From contig NZ_JAEEAP010000046.1 in NCBI RefSeq assembly GCF_016103465.1, positions 1 to 34,955 on the forward strand: a stretch of 34,955 nt of DNA, in the 5' to 3' direction. The DNA comes from Streptomyces sabulosicollis. Lineage in GTDB: Bacteria; Actinomycetota; Actinomycetes; Streptomycetales; Streptomycetaceae. Both the position numbers and the translations under genes were made by a program. The notes under the pieces were generated by a model. The model was not told where the DNA came from, ran no database searches, and saw only the letters and a program-made list of their open reading frames with translations. This document shows, in pieces, positions 1 to 7,906 of this stretch (position 1 is the stretch's first letter; the number at the start of each line of letters is the position of its first letter).

Positions 1-1685
1 GGAGCCTCGCCCTGCTGAGCGCGGTCGGGCTGATGGCCGTCTCCGGGTGGCTGATCTCGCGGGCCGCGCAGCAGCCGCCCGTGCTCTATCTGATGGTCGC
101 GGTCACCGCGACCCGGGCGTTCGGGATCGGCCGGGCCGTCTTCCGCTACGCCGAGCGCCTGGTCTCGCACGACGCCGTGCTGCGGGTGCTGGCCGAGCTG
201 CGGGTCGCCGTCTACCGGAGGCTGGAGCGGCTGGCGCCCGCCGGGCTCGGACGCACGCGCCGCGGCGATCTGCTCTCCCGGCTGGTGGCCGATGTGGACA
301 CCGTCCAGGACTACTTCCTGCGCTGGCTGCTGCCCGTCGGCACCGCGCTGACCGTCGGCGCGGCCTCGGTGGGCTTCCTCACCTGGGTGCTGCCCGAGGC
401 CGGAGCCGTGCTGGCGGCGGGGCTGCTGGTGGCGGGGGCCATGGTGCCCGTCGTGTCCGGGGCGCTCGCGCGGCGCGCGGAGCGGCAACTGGCACCGGCG
501 CGCGGCGCCCTGTCGGCGCAGGTCGTCGATCTGCTCGCGGGGGCGGCCGAGTTGACCGTCGCGGGCGCACTGCCACGGCGGCTGGACGCGGTGCGCCGGG
601 CCGACGGTGTGCTCACCCGTATCGCCCGGCGGACGGCGGCAGCCGCCGGTACGGGCGCCGGGCTGTCCGCACTGGTCTGCGGTCTTACCGTGGCGGCCGC
701 GGCGTGGGTGGGGGTGCCGGCCGTGGCGGACGGCCGGATCCACGGGGTGTGGCTGGCGGTCGTGGTGCTGACCCCGCTCGCCGCCTTCGAGGCCGTCGCG
801 GGGCTGCCGCTCGCGGTGCAGCACCGGCAGCGGGTGCGGCGTGCCGCGGAGCGGGTGTACGAGGTGCTGGACGAGCCGCTTCCGGTGCGCGAGCCCGACG
901 AGGCGCGGCGCGAGGAGCCGCCGAGCGCGCCGTATCCGCTGGTGTTGCGCGGGATCACCGCCCGCCACCCCGGGCAGTACGCCCCCGCCCTGGACGGGTT
1001 CGGGCTGGAGCTGCGCCCGGGCCGCCGGGTCGCGGTCGTCGGCCCGTCGGGCGCGGGCAAGTCCACCCTCGCCCAGGTGCTGCTCCGCTTCCTGGACACC
1101 GAGGGCGGCACGTACACCCTGGCGGGCCGGAACGCCGCCGCCCTGGACGGGGACGCGGTGCGGAGGCTGGTCGGCCTCTGCGCCCAGGACGCCCATGTCT
1201 TCGACAGCTCGCTGCGCGAGAACCTGCGGCTGGCGCGCCCCGGCGCGAGCGATGACGAGCTGCGTGCGGCGCTGGCCGCGGCCCGGCTGCTGGACTGGGT
1301 GGACGGGCTGCCGGACGGTCTGGACACGCTCGTCGGCGAGCAGGGCGCACGGCTCTCCGGCGGCCAGCGGCAGCGGCTGGCGCTGGCCCGTGCGCTGCTG
1401 GCGGACTTCCCGGTGCTGGTGCTGGACGAGCCCGCCGAACATCTGGACCTGCCCACGGCCGACGCCCTGACGGCCGACCTGCTGTCGGCGACCCGCGGGC
1501 GCACCACCGTCCTGATCACCCACCGGCTGGCGGGCCTGGACGCGGTGGACGAGGTGATCGTCCTCGACGGCGGACGAGCCGTCCAGCGCGGAACGTACGC
1601 GGAACTCGCCTCGGCCGACGGCCCGTTCCGCCGGATGCTGGAACGCGAGGCGGTGGAGGCCGGAGCCCTGGTGGGCGCCGGGTAG
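1..1685 (+). CDS. cydC: CydC-type thiol reductant ABC exporter, 3' part (5' end outside window)
   Basis: The reading frame is open from base 3, so the gene is cut by the window edge. It encodes an exporter with fused membrane and ATPase domains, of the CydDC family that exports cysteine/glutathione or handles heme for cytochrome bd assembly. The segment SGWLISRAAQQPPVLYLM followed by RAVFRYAERLVSHDAVLR is a CydC hallmark. The nucleotide-binding domain has Walker A GPSGAGKST, signature LSGGQRQRLALARALL, Walker B VLVLDEPAEHLD and the switch His in LITHRL. In streptomycetes cydC is often the C-terminal half of a cydCD fusion, and only upstream sequence can show whether that holds here. A sensor kinase follows about 210 bp downstream on the same strand. 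Confidence 0.93.
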   Translation, partial: SLALLSAVGLMAVSGWLISRAAQQPPVLYLMVAVTATRAFGIGRAVFRYAERLVSHDAVLRVLAELRVAVYRRLERLAPAGLGRTRRGDLLSRLVADVDTVQDYFLRWLLPVGTALTVGAASVGFLTWVLPEAGAVLAAGLLVAGAMVPVVSGALARRAERQLAPARGALSAQVVDLLAGAAELTVAGALPRRLDAVRRADGVLTRIARRTAAAAGTGAGLSALVCGLTVAAAAWVGVPAVADGRIHGVWLAVVVLTPLAAFEAVAGLPLAVQHRQRVRRAAERVYEVLDEPLPVREPDEARREEPPSAPYPLVLRGITARHPGQYAPALDGFGLELRPGRRVAVVGPSGAGKSTLAQVLLRFLDTEGGTYTLAGRNAAALDGDAVRRLVGLCAQDAHVFDSSLRENLRLARPGASDDELRAALAAARLLDWVDGLPDGLDTLVGEQGARLSGGQRQRLALARALLADFPVLVLDEPAEHLDLPTADALTADLLSATRGRTTVLITHRLAGLDAVDEVIVLDGGRAVQRGTYAELASADGPFRRMLEREAVEAGALVGAG

Positions 1686-1698
1686 CCGGGCGCGGGTC

Positions 1699-1717
1699 AG
1701 GGCCTGTCCGGCGGATC
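1699..1717. repeat. candidate dispersed actinomycete intergenic element
   Basis: AGGGCCTGTCCGGCGGATC lies just after the cydC stop. From memory, very similar GGCCTGTCCGGCGGATC strings recur between genes in many Streptomyces genomes. Only one copy is visible here, so its repetitive nature is not shown by this window. Confidence 0.3.
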
Positions 1718-1781
1718 CTCGCGGGGCCGCGACGTCTGCCGCTGGTGCCATGGGCGCGGGGCCGGACGGGGGCATGAGCTG

Positions 1782-1819
1782 CCGTATGGGTGACCCTGGC
1801 CCGTATGGGGCGCCCTAGG
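1782..1819. repeat. two direct repeats of CCGTATGGG, 19 bp apart, upstream of the sensor kinase
   Basis: CCGTATGGG occurs at 1782-1790 and 1801-1809, each followed by an NNNCCCT-like half, and the second runs into the palindrome GCCCTAGGGC (1812-1821). The pair lies about 75-100 bp upstream of the predicted kinase transcription start. A tandem operator is possible; the binding protein is unknown. Confidence 0.4.
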
Positions 1820-1882
1820 GCACCCGAAGCGGCGGAAACGGTGCCCAGCGCTCACAACAGGGCGTTCCCCCGCGGCATTCAT

Positions 1883-1895
1883 TAGGCTCGACGCA
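1883..1895 (+). promoter_or_regulatory. -10 box of a predicted leaderless promoter (sensor kinase)
   Basis: TAGGCT (1883-1888), six bases, then the ATG at 1895. No Shine-Dalgarno sequence precedes the ATG. A TANNNT box with a start 6-7 nt later places the transcript 5' end at the start codon. No convincing -35 box is visible. Confidence 0.6.
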
Positions 1896-3643
1896 TGGAG
1901 GCCGCTGCCCCCTCCCCCGACCCCGTGGATGTGGCCGCGGAGGCGACCCGCGGTCTGCGGGGGCTGTCCACCGAGCTCACGGCGCGGCTGCCGAGACTGC
2001 TGGAGGCGATGCGCTCGCTCGGCACCGGGCCGGACGCGCACACCGTCCTCGACCGGATCGTCCGCACCGCGGCCGAGCTGGTGGGTGCCCGCCGGGCCGC
2101 GATCGGGGTGCACCCCACCGAGGGCGACGCCGAAGGGGAGCAGGGCCTGGCCGACGTGGTCACGTACGGCGCGACCGAGGCCGACCGGGAGCGGGGCGCG
2201 GAGCTGCTCGCCTACGCACGCCGCGGCGGAACGCCCTCGGCCACCGAGCCGCCGGGTCCCTTCCGGTCGAAGGGTCCCTCCCAGCCGCCGGGCTCGTCCC
2301 GGTCGCCGGGCTCGTGCTCGTCCCGGTCGCCGGGCTCGTATCTCACCGTTCCGCTGCGCGTCGGGGAGGAGACCTTCGGCATCCTCTGTCTGGCCGAGAA
2401 GGGGGGCGGCGGGCCGTTCACCGAATCCGACCGGCATCTGGTCGAGGTGCTGGCCACCGAGGCGGGGATCGTCATCGGCCACACCCGCGTCCAGGGGGCC
2501 ACCCGGCAGCGCGAGCGCTGGATCGAGGGGTCGGTGGCCGTGACCCAGGCGGTGCTGTCCGGGGGTGCCGGGGACGGACCGGCCGTGGTCGCCGAGAAGG
2601 CCCGGGAGCTCGCGGGCGCGGCGGTGGGCATCGTGCTGCTGCCGGAGGACGGCGGTGACGGGCTGAAGGCCGTGGCGGTGGCCGCGGATGAGCGGTCCGG
2701 GCTGCTGGGCGCGGTGCTTCCGGCCCGCTCCCCGGCCGTGCCGAGGCTGCTGGCCGGGCAGCCGGTCCTCATCGAGGACCCGGCCACCGACCCGCTGCTC
2801 GGCACCGGCGCCCCCGGCCGCTACGGCCCGAGCATGATGGTGCCGCTGAGCAGCGGGGACCGGGTGCTCGGTGTGCTGGCCACCGCGCGGGAGCGCGAGG
2901 CCGACCCGTTCACCGCGACCGAGCGCACCCTGGCCGCCCAGTTCGCGGCGCAGGCCGCGGTCGCGCTGGTGCTCGCCGAGGCGCAGCGCGACCGGGAGCG
3001 GCTCGCGGTCCTCGAGGAGCGCGACCGGATCGCCCGCGACCTCCACGACCTCGTCGTCCAGCGGCTCTTCGCGACCGGGATGCTGCTGGAGAGCGTGGAG
3101 CGCCAGTCGGACGCGCCGGAGGCGCGGGAGCGGATCGAGCGGGCCGTCGAGGAACTGGGCGCCACCATCCAGGAGGTACGGACGGCGATCTTCGCGCTGC
3201 AGCAGGCCCCGCCCGAGACGCCACCCGGGCTGCGCGGCCGGGTGCTGCGGGAGGTCAGGGCGGCCGCCGTGCCGCTGGGCTTCCAGCCGTCGCTGACCTT
3301 CGTGGGCCCGGTGGACGACCTGGTCGTGACGGTGACCGGCGCCCATCTCGTCGCGGCACTGCGCGAGGCGCTGTCCAACGCCTTCCGGCATGCCCGGGCC
3401 GAGCGGATCGAGGTGGTCGTGGACGCCACGGCGCGGCTCGCGGACGGCCGGCCGGCGGTCCGGCTGACGGTCGCGGACGACGGGGTGGGCGTGCCCGCGG
3501 AGGGGAGGCGCAGTGGTCTGGCCAACCTGGCACGGCGGGCCGAGGCGCTGGGCGGGTCGAGCGCGTTCGGCCCCGGCCTCGGGGAGGGCGGCCGCGGCAC
3601 GGCGGTGGTGTGGGAGGCGCCCCTGGCGGGGGATGGCGCCTGA
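1895..3643 (+). CDS. GAF-domain sensor histidine kinase (DevS/NarX-like, HisKA_3 class)
   Basis: This 582-residue cytoplasmic kinase has two GAF-like domains (about residues 45-200 and 215-365). A HisKA_3 dimerisation helix follows with the phospho-acceptor His in ERDRIARDLHDLVVQRLF (about His384). The HATPase_c domain has an N box (LREALSNAFRHA, about residue 495) and G box (VADDGVGVP). No membrane segments are seen, so it should sense a soluble or redox signal. Family members phosphorylate NarL/LuxR-type regulators, but no such regulator lies next to it. Placement after cydC suggests a link to respiration or redox state (inference). Oddity: a Ser/Pro/Arg-rich stretch with a 24-bp duplication interrupts GAF1. 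The start is set by the leaderless promoter. Confidence 0.88.
   Translation: MEAAAPSPDPVDVAAEATRGLRGLSTELTARLPRLLEAMRSLGTGPDAHTVLDRIVRTAAELVGARRAAIGVHPTEGDAEGEQGLADVVTYGATEADRERGAELLAYARRGGTPSATEPPGPFRSKGPSQPPGSSRSPGSCSSRSPGSYLTVPLRVGEETFGILCLAEKGGGGPFTESDRHLVEVLATEAGIVIGHTRVQGATRQRERWIEGSVAVTQAVLSGGAGDGPAVVAEKARELAGAAVGIVLLPEDGGDGLKAVAVAADERSGLLGAVLPARSPAVPRLLAGQPVLIEDPATDPLLGTGAPGRYGPSMMVPLSSGDRVLGVLATAREREADPFTATERTLAAQFAAQAAVALVLAEAQRDRERLAVLEERDRIARDLHDLVVQRLFATGMLLESVERQSDAPEARERIERAVEELGATIQEVRTAIFALQQAPPETPPGLRGRVLREVRAAAVPLGFQPSLTFVGPVDDLVVTVTGAHLVAALREALSNAFRHARAERIEVVVDATARLADGRPAVRLTVADDGVGVPAEGRRSGLANLARRAEALGGSSAFGPGLGEGGRGTAVVWEAPLAGDGA
2292..2339 (+). repeat. perfect 24-bp tandem duplication inside the kinase GAF1 domain
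   Basis: Bases 2292-2315 and 2316-2339 are identical and encode SSRSPGSC / SSRSPGSY-like octapeptides. The repeat keeps the frame and lies in a Ser/Pro/Gly/Arg-rich insertion (about residues 118-149) just before the GAF strand SYLTVPLRVGEETFGILCL. Confidence 0.85.
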
Positions 3644-3913
3644 GGGGCCCGGGCCACGGCCGAGCGGGAGCCCGACCGGCTCATGGCCAAGGCGCGGGCC
3701 CCGACGGGAGGTCGGGCCGCTGACAGGGCGTCGGTGAGCGGCGGTTGTCGCCCGGGCGGACCAACGGCTCACCTACGCGGGCCAACTAGCGCGTCGTCAG
3801 AGTGCGGGTCGGGGTGGCCGACGGTGGGATGAGCCTCGCGGGCCGTTCGGTCCTTCGTATCCCATCGCACTCCGCGACAGATGTGGCCCGACCGCGGGGA
3901 AGGAAGTCATGAC

Positions 3914-4762
3914 GTGAACAGCCAGAGTCCCACTCCCAAGCGATCCCGGACGCGGCGCCGGGTCCTCTTCGCCACCGTCGCCGCGGCGGCCCTCGCCGGT
4001 CAGGTACTGACCATGTCCCCCGTCGCCCAGGCGGATGACAGCCCCGCGACGGGCGGCCCCGGCCGTCCCAAGCCGCCCCGGCCGCCGTCCATCATCCACG
4101 GCGTCCAGGAGTTCACCGCCGACGGCACCTTCACGCCTCCCGCGGGCGTCACCTCGGTGCACATCCAGGCGTGGGGAGCGGGCGGCGGTGGCGGCGGTGG
4201 TGGCGGTGGCGCCAGCGCCACGCTGACGGGCACCGGCGGCACCGGTGGCGGCGGCGGATCCGGCGGCTTCACCTGGTGCGTCATCCCGGTGACGCCGTTC
4301 GCCACCTACACGGTGGACCTGGGCACCGGAGGGACCGCGGGCACCTCTGGTCCCGGCGGTGTCGGCGCCTCCGCTCCCGGCGGTGCCGGTGGCACCGGTG
4401 GCAACGGTGGCGCGACGACGCTGACCTCCACCAGCGGGGTCCAGCTCATCGCCGGCGGCGGCACCGGCGGCACGGGCGGTGGCGGCGGCACGGCCGCTCC
4501 GGGCACCCCGGGCACCGGCGGTGCCGGTGGCACCGGCGCCTGCAACAGCCTCTCCGCGGTGAACCGCACCGGTGAGGACGGCGCGTCCGGCGCGGACGGC
4601 GGCGAGGGCGGCGACGCCGTCGACGGCATCGTCGAGCTGCCCCCGACGAACACCAGCGCGGGCGGCGACGGCGGCGTCGGTGGTCCCGGTGGCAACACCC
4701 CGGGCAGCGCGGGCGCCCCCGGTACCGCGGGTGGCAACGGCTACCTGGTCTTCTTCTGGTAA
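3914..4762 (+). CDS. secreted glycine-rich protein (Gly_rich_2-like)
   Basis: I chose GTG 3914 because AAGGAAG lies 7 nt upstream; an in-frame ATG at 3881 has no ribosome binding site. The 282-residue product has a Sec signal peptide (Arg-rich n-region, hydrophobic core, cleavage after SPVAQA near residue 40) and then a Pro-rich linker. EFTADGTFTPPAGVTSVHIQ and AWGAGGGGGGG resemble the family in which a tftvPaGvtsv strand precedes GGxGG loops. The rest is dominated by Gly, Thr and Ala repeats, with single Cys residues in FTWCVIP and GACNSL and the C-terminal NGYLVFFW. No catalytic motif is visible. A cell-surface or extracellular structural role is plausible, but the function is unknown. Confidence 0.85.
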   Translation: MNSQSPTPKRSRTRRRVLFATVAAAALAGQVLTMSPVAQADDSPATGGPGRPKPPRPPSIIHGVQEFTADGTFTPPAGVTSVHIQAWGAGGGGGGGGGGASATLTGTGGTGGGGGSGGFTWCVIPVTPFATYTVDLGTGGTAGTSGPGGVGASAPGGAGGTGGNGGATTLTSTSGVQLIAGGGTGGTGGGGGTAAPGTPGTGGAGGTGACNSLSAVNRTGEDGASGADGGEGGDAVDGIVELPPTNTSAGGDGGVGGPGGNTPGSAGAPGTAGGNGYLVFFW

Positions 4763-4772
4763 GCGCGGTCGT

Positions 4773-4818
4773 ACGGCCCGCCGCTCCCCGGCCCCGCGGC
4801 CGGGGAGCGGCGGGCCGT
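4773..4818. terminator. strong bidirectional hairpin between convergent genes
   Basis: The inverted repeat has a perfect 21-bp stem (4773-4793 with 4798-4818) and a CCGC loop. It sits between the stops of the glycine-rich gene and the HAD gene. There is no U-tract, as is usual for Streptomyces terminators. Confidence 0.85.
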
Positions 4819-4824
4819 GTGCGC

Positions 4825-5706
4825 CTAAGCCGCCAGGATCCGCTCGATGACGGCGGCGACGCCGTCATCGGTGTTGGCGGCCGTGCGGTGGGTGGTCGCG
4901 GCGAGCACATCCGGATGGGCGTTGGCCATCGCGTACGAGGTGCCCGCCCACATCAGCATCTCCAGGTCGTTGGGCATGTCCCCGAACGCCACGACCTCCG
5001 CGGCCGAGATCCCGCGCTCGGCACAGCACCGGGCCAGCGTGCTGGCCTTGCTGACCCCGAGCCCGCTGACCTCCAGCAGGGCGGACGGGCTCGAGCGGGT
5101 GAAGTCGCCATGGGCCCCGGCCACCGAGCGGGCCAGCTGGAGGAAGTCGTCGGGCGCCAGTTCGGGGTGGTGGGCGAGCAGCTTGAGGACCGGCATGTCG
5201 GCGTGCGTGAATCCGTCGTGGAGCAGCTTCTCGGCGGGGGCGACGATCGCGCCCGGGTCGAGGTGGAAGGGCGGGTACTGCGGCTCGTAGAAGATCCCGC
5301 CGCTGCGCTCGACCGCGAAGGACGTGCCCGGGGCCGCCTCCCGCAGCGCCTCCACGACGGCGAGGGCCCGGTCGGTGGCGAGCGGACGGACCTCGACCGG
5401 CAGCCCGCCCTGGTGCAGATCGACCACGGCGGCGCCGTTGGCGCAGATCGCCAGGCCGTGGCCGTGCACATGGCCGCTGACCACGTCCATCCAGCGGGCC
5501 GGGCGGCCGGTGACGAAGAACACCTCGATACCCGCCCGCTCGGCCGCCGCCAGCGCCGCCACGGTGCGGTCGGAGACCGTCTTGTCGTCCTGCAGCAGGG
5601 TGCCGTCGAGGTCGGTGGCGATCAGCCGGGGCAGGGCCGGGGCGGGGCGGAAACGCTCTGTGGCCGGGGTGTTCGGCCGCTCGGTCGCAGGAGTCACGAC
5701 AACCAT
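4825..5706 (-). CDS. Cof-type HAD-IIB family phosphatase
   Basis: This soluble hydrolase of the Cof/YbiV branch dephosphorylates small phosphometabolites by way of a phospho-aspartate. Motif I is [11 protein letters not shown] near the N terminus, motif II is the Thr in FFVTGRPARW, and the C-terminal Lys/Asp motif is SKASTL...[12 protein letters not shown]. The C2-type cap lies between them. ATG 5706 abuts a GGGAGG sequence, and the GTG three codons later is better spaced from it, so either could be the true start. A paralogue with the same motifs lies at 18932-19756. The gene is divergent from the LLM oxidoreductase across a tandem-repeat region and shares the 4773-4818 terminator. The substrate cannot be inferred. 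Confidence 0.9.
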   Translation of the reverse strand: MVVVTPATERPNTPATERFRPAPALPRLIATDLDGTLLQDDKTVSDRTVAALAAAERAGIEVFFVTGRPARWMDVVSGHVHGHGLAICANGAAVVDLHQGGLPVEVRPLATDRALAVVEALREAAPGTSFAVERSGGIFYEPQYPPFHLDPGAIVAPAEKLLHDGFTHADMPVLKLLAHHPELAPDDFLQLARSVAGAHGDFTRSSPSALLEVSGLGVSKASTLARCCAERGISAAEVVAFGDMPNDLEMLMWAGTSYAMANAHPDVLAATTHRTAANTDDGVAAVIERILAA

Positions 5707-5817
5707 CCTCCCGCATATGCCGCTCCTCGCTGAGGGCACGGTGCCCGGGTGGGGCTCGCTCGGGTGCGCCGGCTCGGGTGCGTCCGCCGACGCCGTGCGG
5801 GCGTTACGGCATCCCGG

Positions 5818-5897
5818 GCGTCCCGCAGGTACGGCGTCCCGCAGGTACGGCGTACCGTAGGCACGGCGTCCCGCAGGTACGGCGTCCCGCAGGTACG
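5818..5897. repeat. five tandem 16-bp repeats in a divergent promoter region
   Basis: The unit is GCGTCCCGCAGGTACG. Copies lie at 5818, 5834, 5850, 5866 and 5882; the third is diverged and the other four are identical. The junction of copies 2 and 3 forms the perfect palindrome GGTACG-G-CGTACC (5844-5856). Degenerate fragments flank the array on both sides. Confidence 0.92.
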
Positions 5898-5927
5898 GCT
5901 CGGTACGGCGTTGTCACACCCACCGCT

Positions 5928-5940
5928 TAGGCTCGCGGTA
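5928..5940 (+). promoter_or_regulatory. -10 box of a predicted leaderless promoter (LLM oxidoreductase)
   Basis: TAGGCT (5928-5933) plus six bases, then ATG 5940, with no ribosome binding site. The layout is identical to that at 1883-1895. TTGTCA at 5911 is too close (11 nt) to be a standard -35. Confidence 0.6.
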
Positions 5941-6848
5941 TGCGAGTGAGCACCGTGATCCTGCCCGTCCACCGCTGGTCCGAGGGCGGCCGGGAGAGAT
6001 GGCAGCGCGCCGAGGAGCTGGGTTTCCACGCCGCGTACACCTATGACCACCTGTCCTGGCGCAGCTTCCGCGACGGGCCCTGGTTCGGGGCGGTCCCCAC
6101 GCTGACGGCGGCCGCTGCGGCGACCTCGCGGCTGCGGCTGGGCACCCTGGTCACCTCCCCGAACTTCCGGCATCCGGTGACGCTGGCCAAGGAGCTGATC
6201 ACGCTGGACGACGTGTCCGACGGGCGGATCACGCTCGGCATCGGCGCGGGCGGCTCCGGCTTCGACGCCACGGCGCTGCTGCGCGGGGACGAGGAGCCGT
6301 GGTCGCCCCGGGAGCGGGCGGACCGGTTCGGCGCGTTCGTCGAGCTGCTCGACCGGTTGCTGACGCACGACGCGGTGACGTACGAGGGCCCGCACTACAG
6401 CGCGCACGAGGCGCGCAACATCCCCGGCTGTGTGCAGCGGCCGCGGCTGCCGTTCGCGGTGGCCGCCACCGGTCCGCGCGGGCTGCGGCTCGCGGCGCGG
6501 TACGGCCAGGCGTGGGTGACCACGGGGGATCCGAAGATCTCCGAGACCGGCACCCCGGCCGATTCGCTGGCCGCCATCGGCGGCCAGATCGAGCGGCTGG
6601 GCAAGGCGTGCGCGGAGACCGGGCGGGGCGCCGACGACCTCGACAAGATCTTTCTCACCGGCTTCACCCCGGACGGCACAGGGCCGCTGAGCTCGGTGGA
6701 CGCGTTCGTGGACTTCGCCGGACGCCATGCCGAGCTGGGCATCGAAGAGATCGTGCTGCACTGGCCGATCCCCGACTCGATCTTCGCGGCCGACCTCGGG
6801 GTCTTCGAGAAGATCGCCACGGAGGGCGCGGCACAGATAGCGGGGTGA
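5940..6848 (+). CDS. LLM-class flavin/F420-dependent oxidoreductase
   Basis: A 302-residue single-domain TIM-barrel protein of the bacterial luciferase-like family. Visible marks are AYTYDHLSWRSF near the N terminus, TSRLRLGTLVTSPNFRHPVTLAKELITLD, the glycine-rich GRITLGIGAGGSGFDA, and a late VAATGPRGLRLAARYGQ strand-helix. In actinomycetes most such proteins use F420 as hydride carrier, but the cofactor cannot be decided from sequence alone. It is a single gene with its own predicted leaderless promoter, downstream of the 16-bp repeat array. The substrate is unknown. Confidence 0.88.
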   Translation: MRVSTVILPVHRWSEGGRERWQRAEELGFHAAYTYDHLSWRSFRDGPWFGAVPTLTAAAAATSRLRLGTLVTSPNFRHPVTLAKELITLDDVSDGRITLGIGAGGSGFDATALLRGDEEPWSPRERADRFGAFVELLDRLLTHDAVTYEGPHYSAHEARNIPGCVQRPRLPFAVAATGPRGLRLAARYGQAWVTTGDPKISETGTPADSLAAIGGQIERLGKACAETGRGADDLDKIFLTGFTPDGTGPLSSVDAFVDFAGRHAELGIEEIVLHWPIPDSIFAADLGVFEKIATEGAAQIAG

Positions 6849-6993
6849 GCGGCGCGGATCGCCGCACAACGCGGATCGCCGGATAAAGCCGGATACGGGA
6901 TAAGGGGGGGGCGAAGCGCGCGGCGCGGATCGCCCGATACGCGGCAGAATCGGGTATAGAGCCTTTGGTGTCGCGTCACTGGGGAGGCATCCC

Positions 6994-7902
6994 ATGCCGC
7001 ATACCCGCTATGCCCCGGACCGTGGGCTGACCGCGCGCATGGTCACGACGATGTTCTTCATCGGGCTGCTCTACGTGGTCTTCATCGGTGTGCTGCTCGC
7101 GCTGTTCAAGGGCGCCTGGCCGCTGATCCTGATCATCGCGGGCGGGCTGTTCGTGGCGCAGTTCTGGTTCAGCGACCGGATCGCGGCGTTCAGTATGGGC
7201 GCCCGTGAGGTCACCCCGCAGCAGGCCCCCGAGCTGCACGGTGCGGTGGACCGGCTGTGCGCGCTCGCGGACATGCCCAAGCCCCGGGTGGCCATCGCCG
7301 ACACCGATGTGCCGAACGCCTTCGCCACCGGCCGCAACCAGCGCAACGCGCTGGTGTGCGCCACCACGGGGCTGCTGCGGCGGCTGGAGCCGGAGGAGCT
7401 GGAGGGCGTGCTCGCCCATGAGCTGTCGCACGTGGCGCACCGCGATGTGGCGGTCATGACCATCGCCTCCTTCCTCGGCGTGCTGGCGGGCATCATGACC
7501 CGCGCGGCGCTGTGGGGCGGGCTCAGCCGTGGCAGCCGCAACAACAACGTGGGCATCGCGGTGCTGCTCATCCCGCTGATCAGCGCCGTGGTCTACGCGA
7601 TCAGCTTTCTGCTGACCCGGCTGCTGTCCCGCTACCGCGAGCTGTCCGCCGACCGCGCCGGCGCGCTGCTGACCGGGCGGCCCTCGGCGCTCGCCGCCGC
7701 GCTCACCAAGGTGACGGGGCAGATGGCCCGGATCCCGACCCGGGATCTGCGCAAGGTCGAGCCGTACAACGCCTTCTTCTTCGCGCCCGCGCTCTCCGGG
7801 GAGAGCGTCAGCCGGCTGTTCTCCTCGCATCCGACGCTGGAGCGGCGGCTGGACCAGCTCGCCCGCATCTCCACCCAGCTGGGCCAGGCGGGAAGGGGCT
7901 GA
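6994..7902 (+). CDS. htpX: membrane zinc metalloprotease HtpX (M48)
   Basis: A 302-residue integral membrane endopeptidase that degrades damaged membrane proteins. Two N-terminal membrane helices (about residues 15-55) precede the catalytic LAHELSHVAHRD: zinc ligands His142 and His146 and catalytic Glu143. Further helices lie near residues 160-210, and the third-ligand helix is RELSADRAG (Glu216). The length matches HtpX. GGGGAGG sits 6 nt before ATG 6994. pspAB starts 4 nt after the stop, so the two form an operon and probably act together in envelope stress. A GGGTAT sequence near 6952 could be a stress-sigma -10, but I see no convincing partner box. Confidence 0.94.
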   Translation: MPHTRYAPDRGLTARMVTTMFFIGLLYVVFIGVLLALFKGAWPLILIIAGGLFVAQFWFSDRIAAFSMGAREVTPQQAPELHGAVDRLCALADMPKPRVAIADTDVPNAFATGRNQRNALVCATTGLLRRLEPEELEGVLAHELSHVAHRDVAVMTIASFLGVLAGIMTRAALWGGLSRGSRNNNVGIAVLLIPLISAVVYAISFLLTRLLSRYRELSADRAGALLTGRPSALAAALTKVTGQMARIPTRDLRKVEPYNAFFFAPALSGESVSRLFSSHPTLERRLDQLARISTQLGQAGRG

Positions 7903-7906
7903 GCCC

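Noticed and set aside
3697-3720. Terminator after the sensor kinase
   Set aside because: The hairpin around GACGGGAGGTC needs two bulges and is weaker than the other stems listed.
1697-3772. 691-codon reverse frame opposite the sensor kinase
   Set aside because: Shadow of the kinase gene; no domain or promoter signal.
5818-5897. CRISPR array
   Set aside because: The 16-bp units are contiguous, with no unique spacers and no cas genes.
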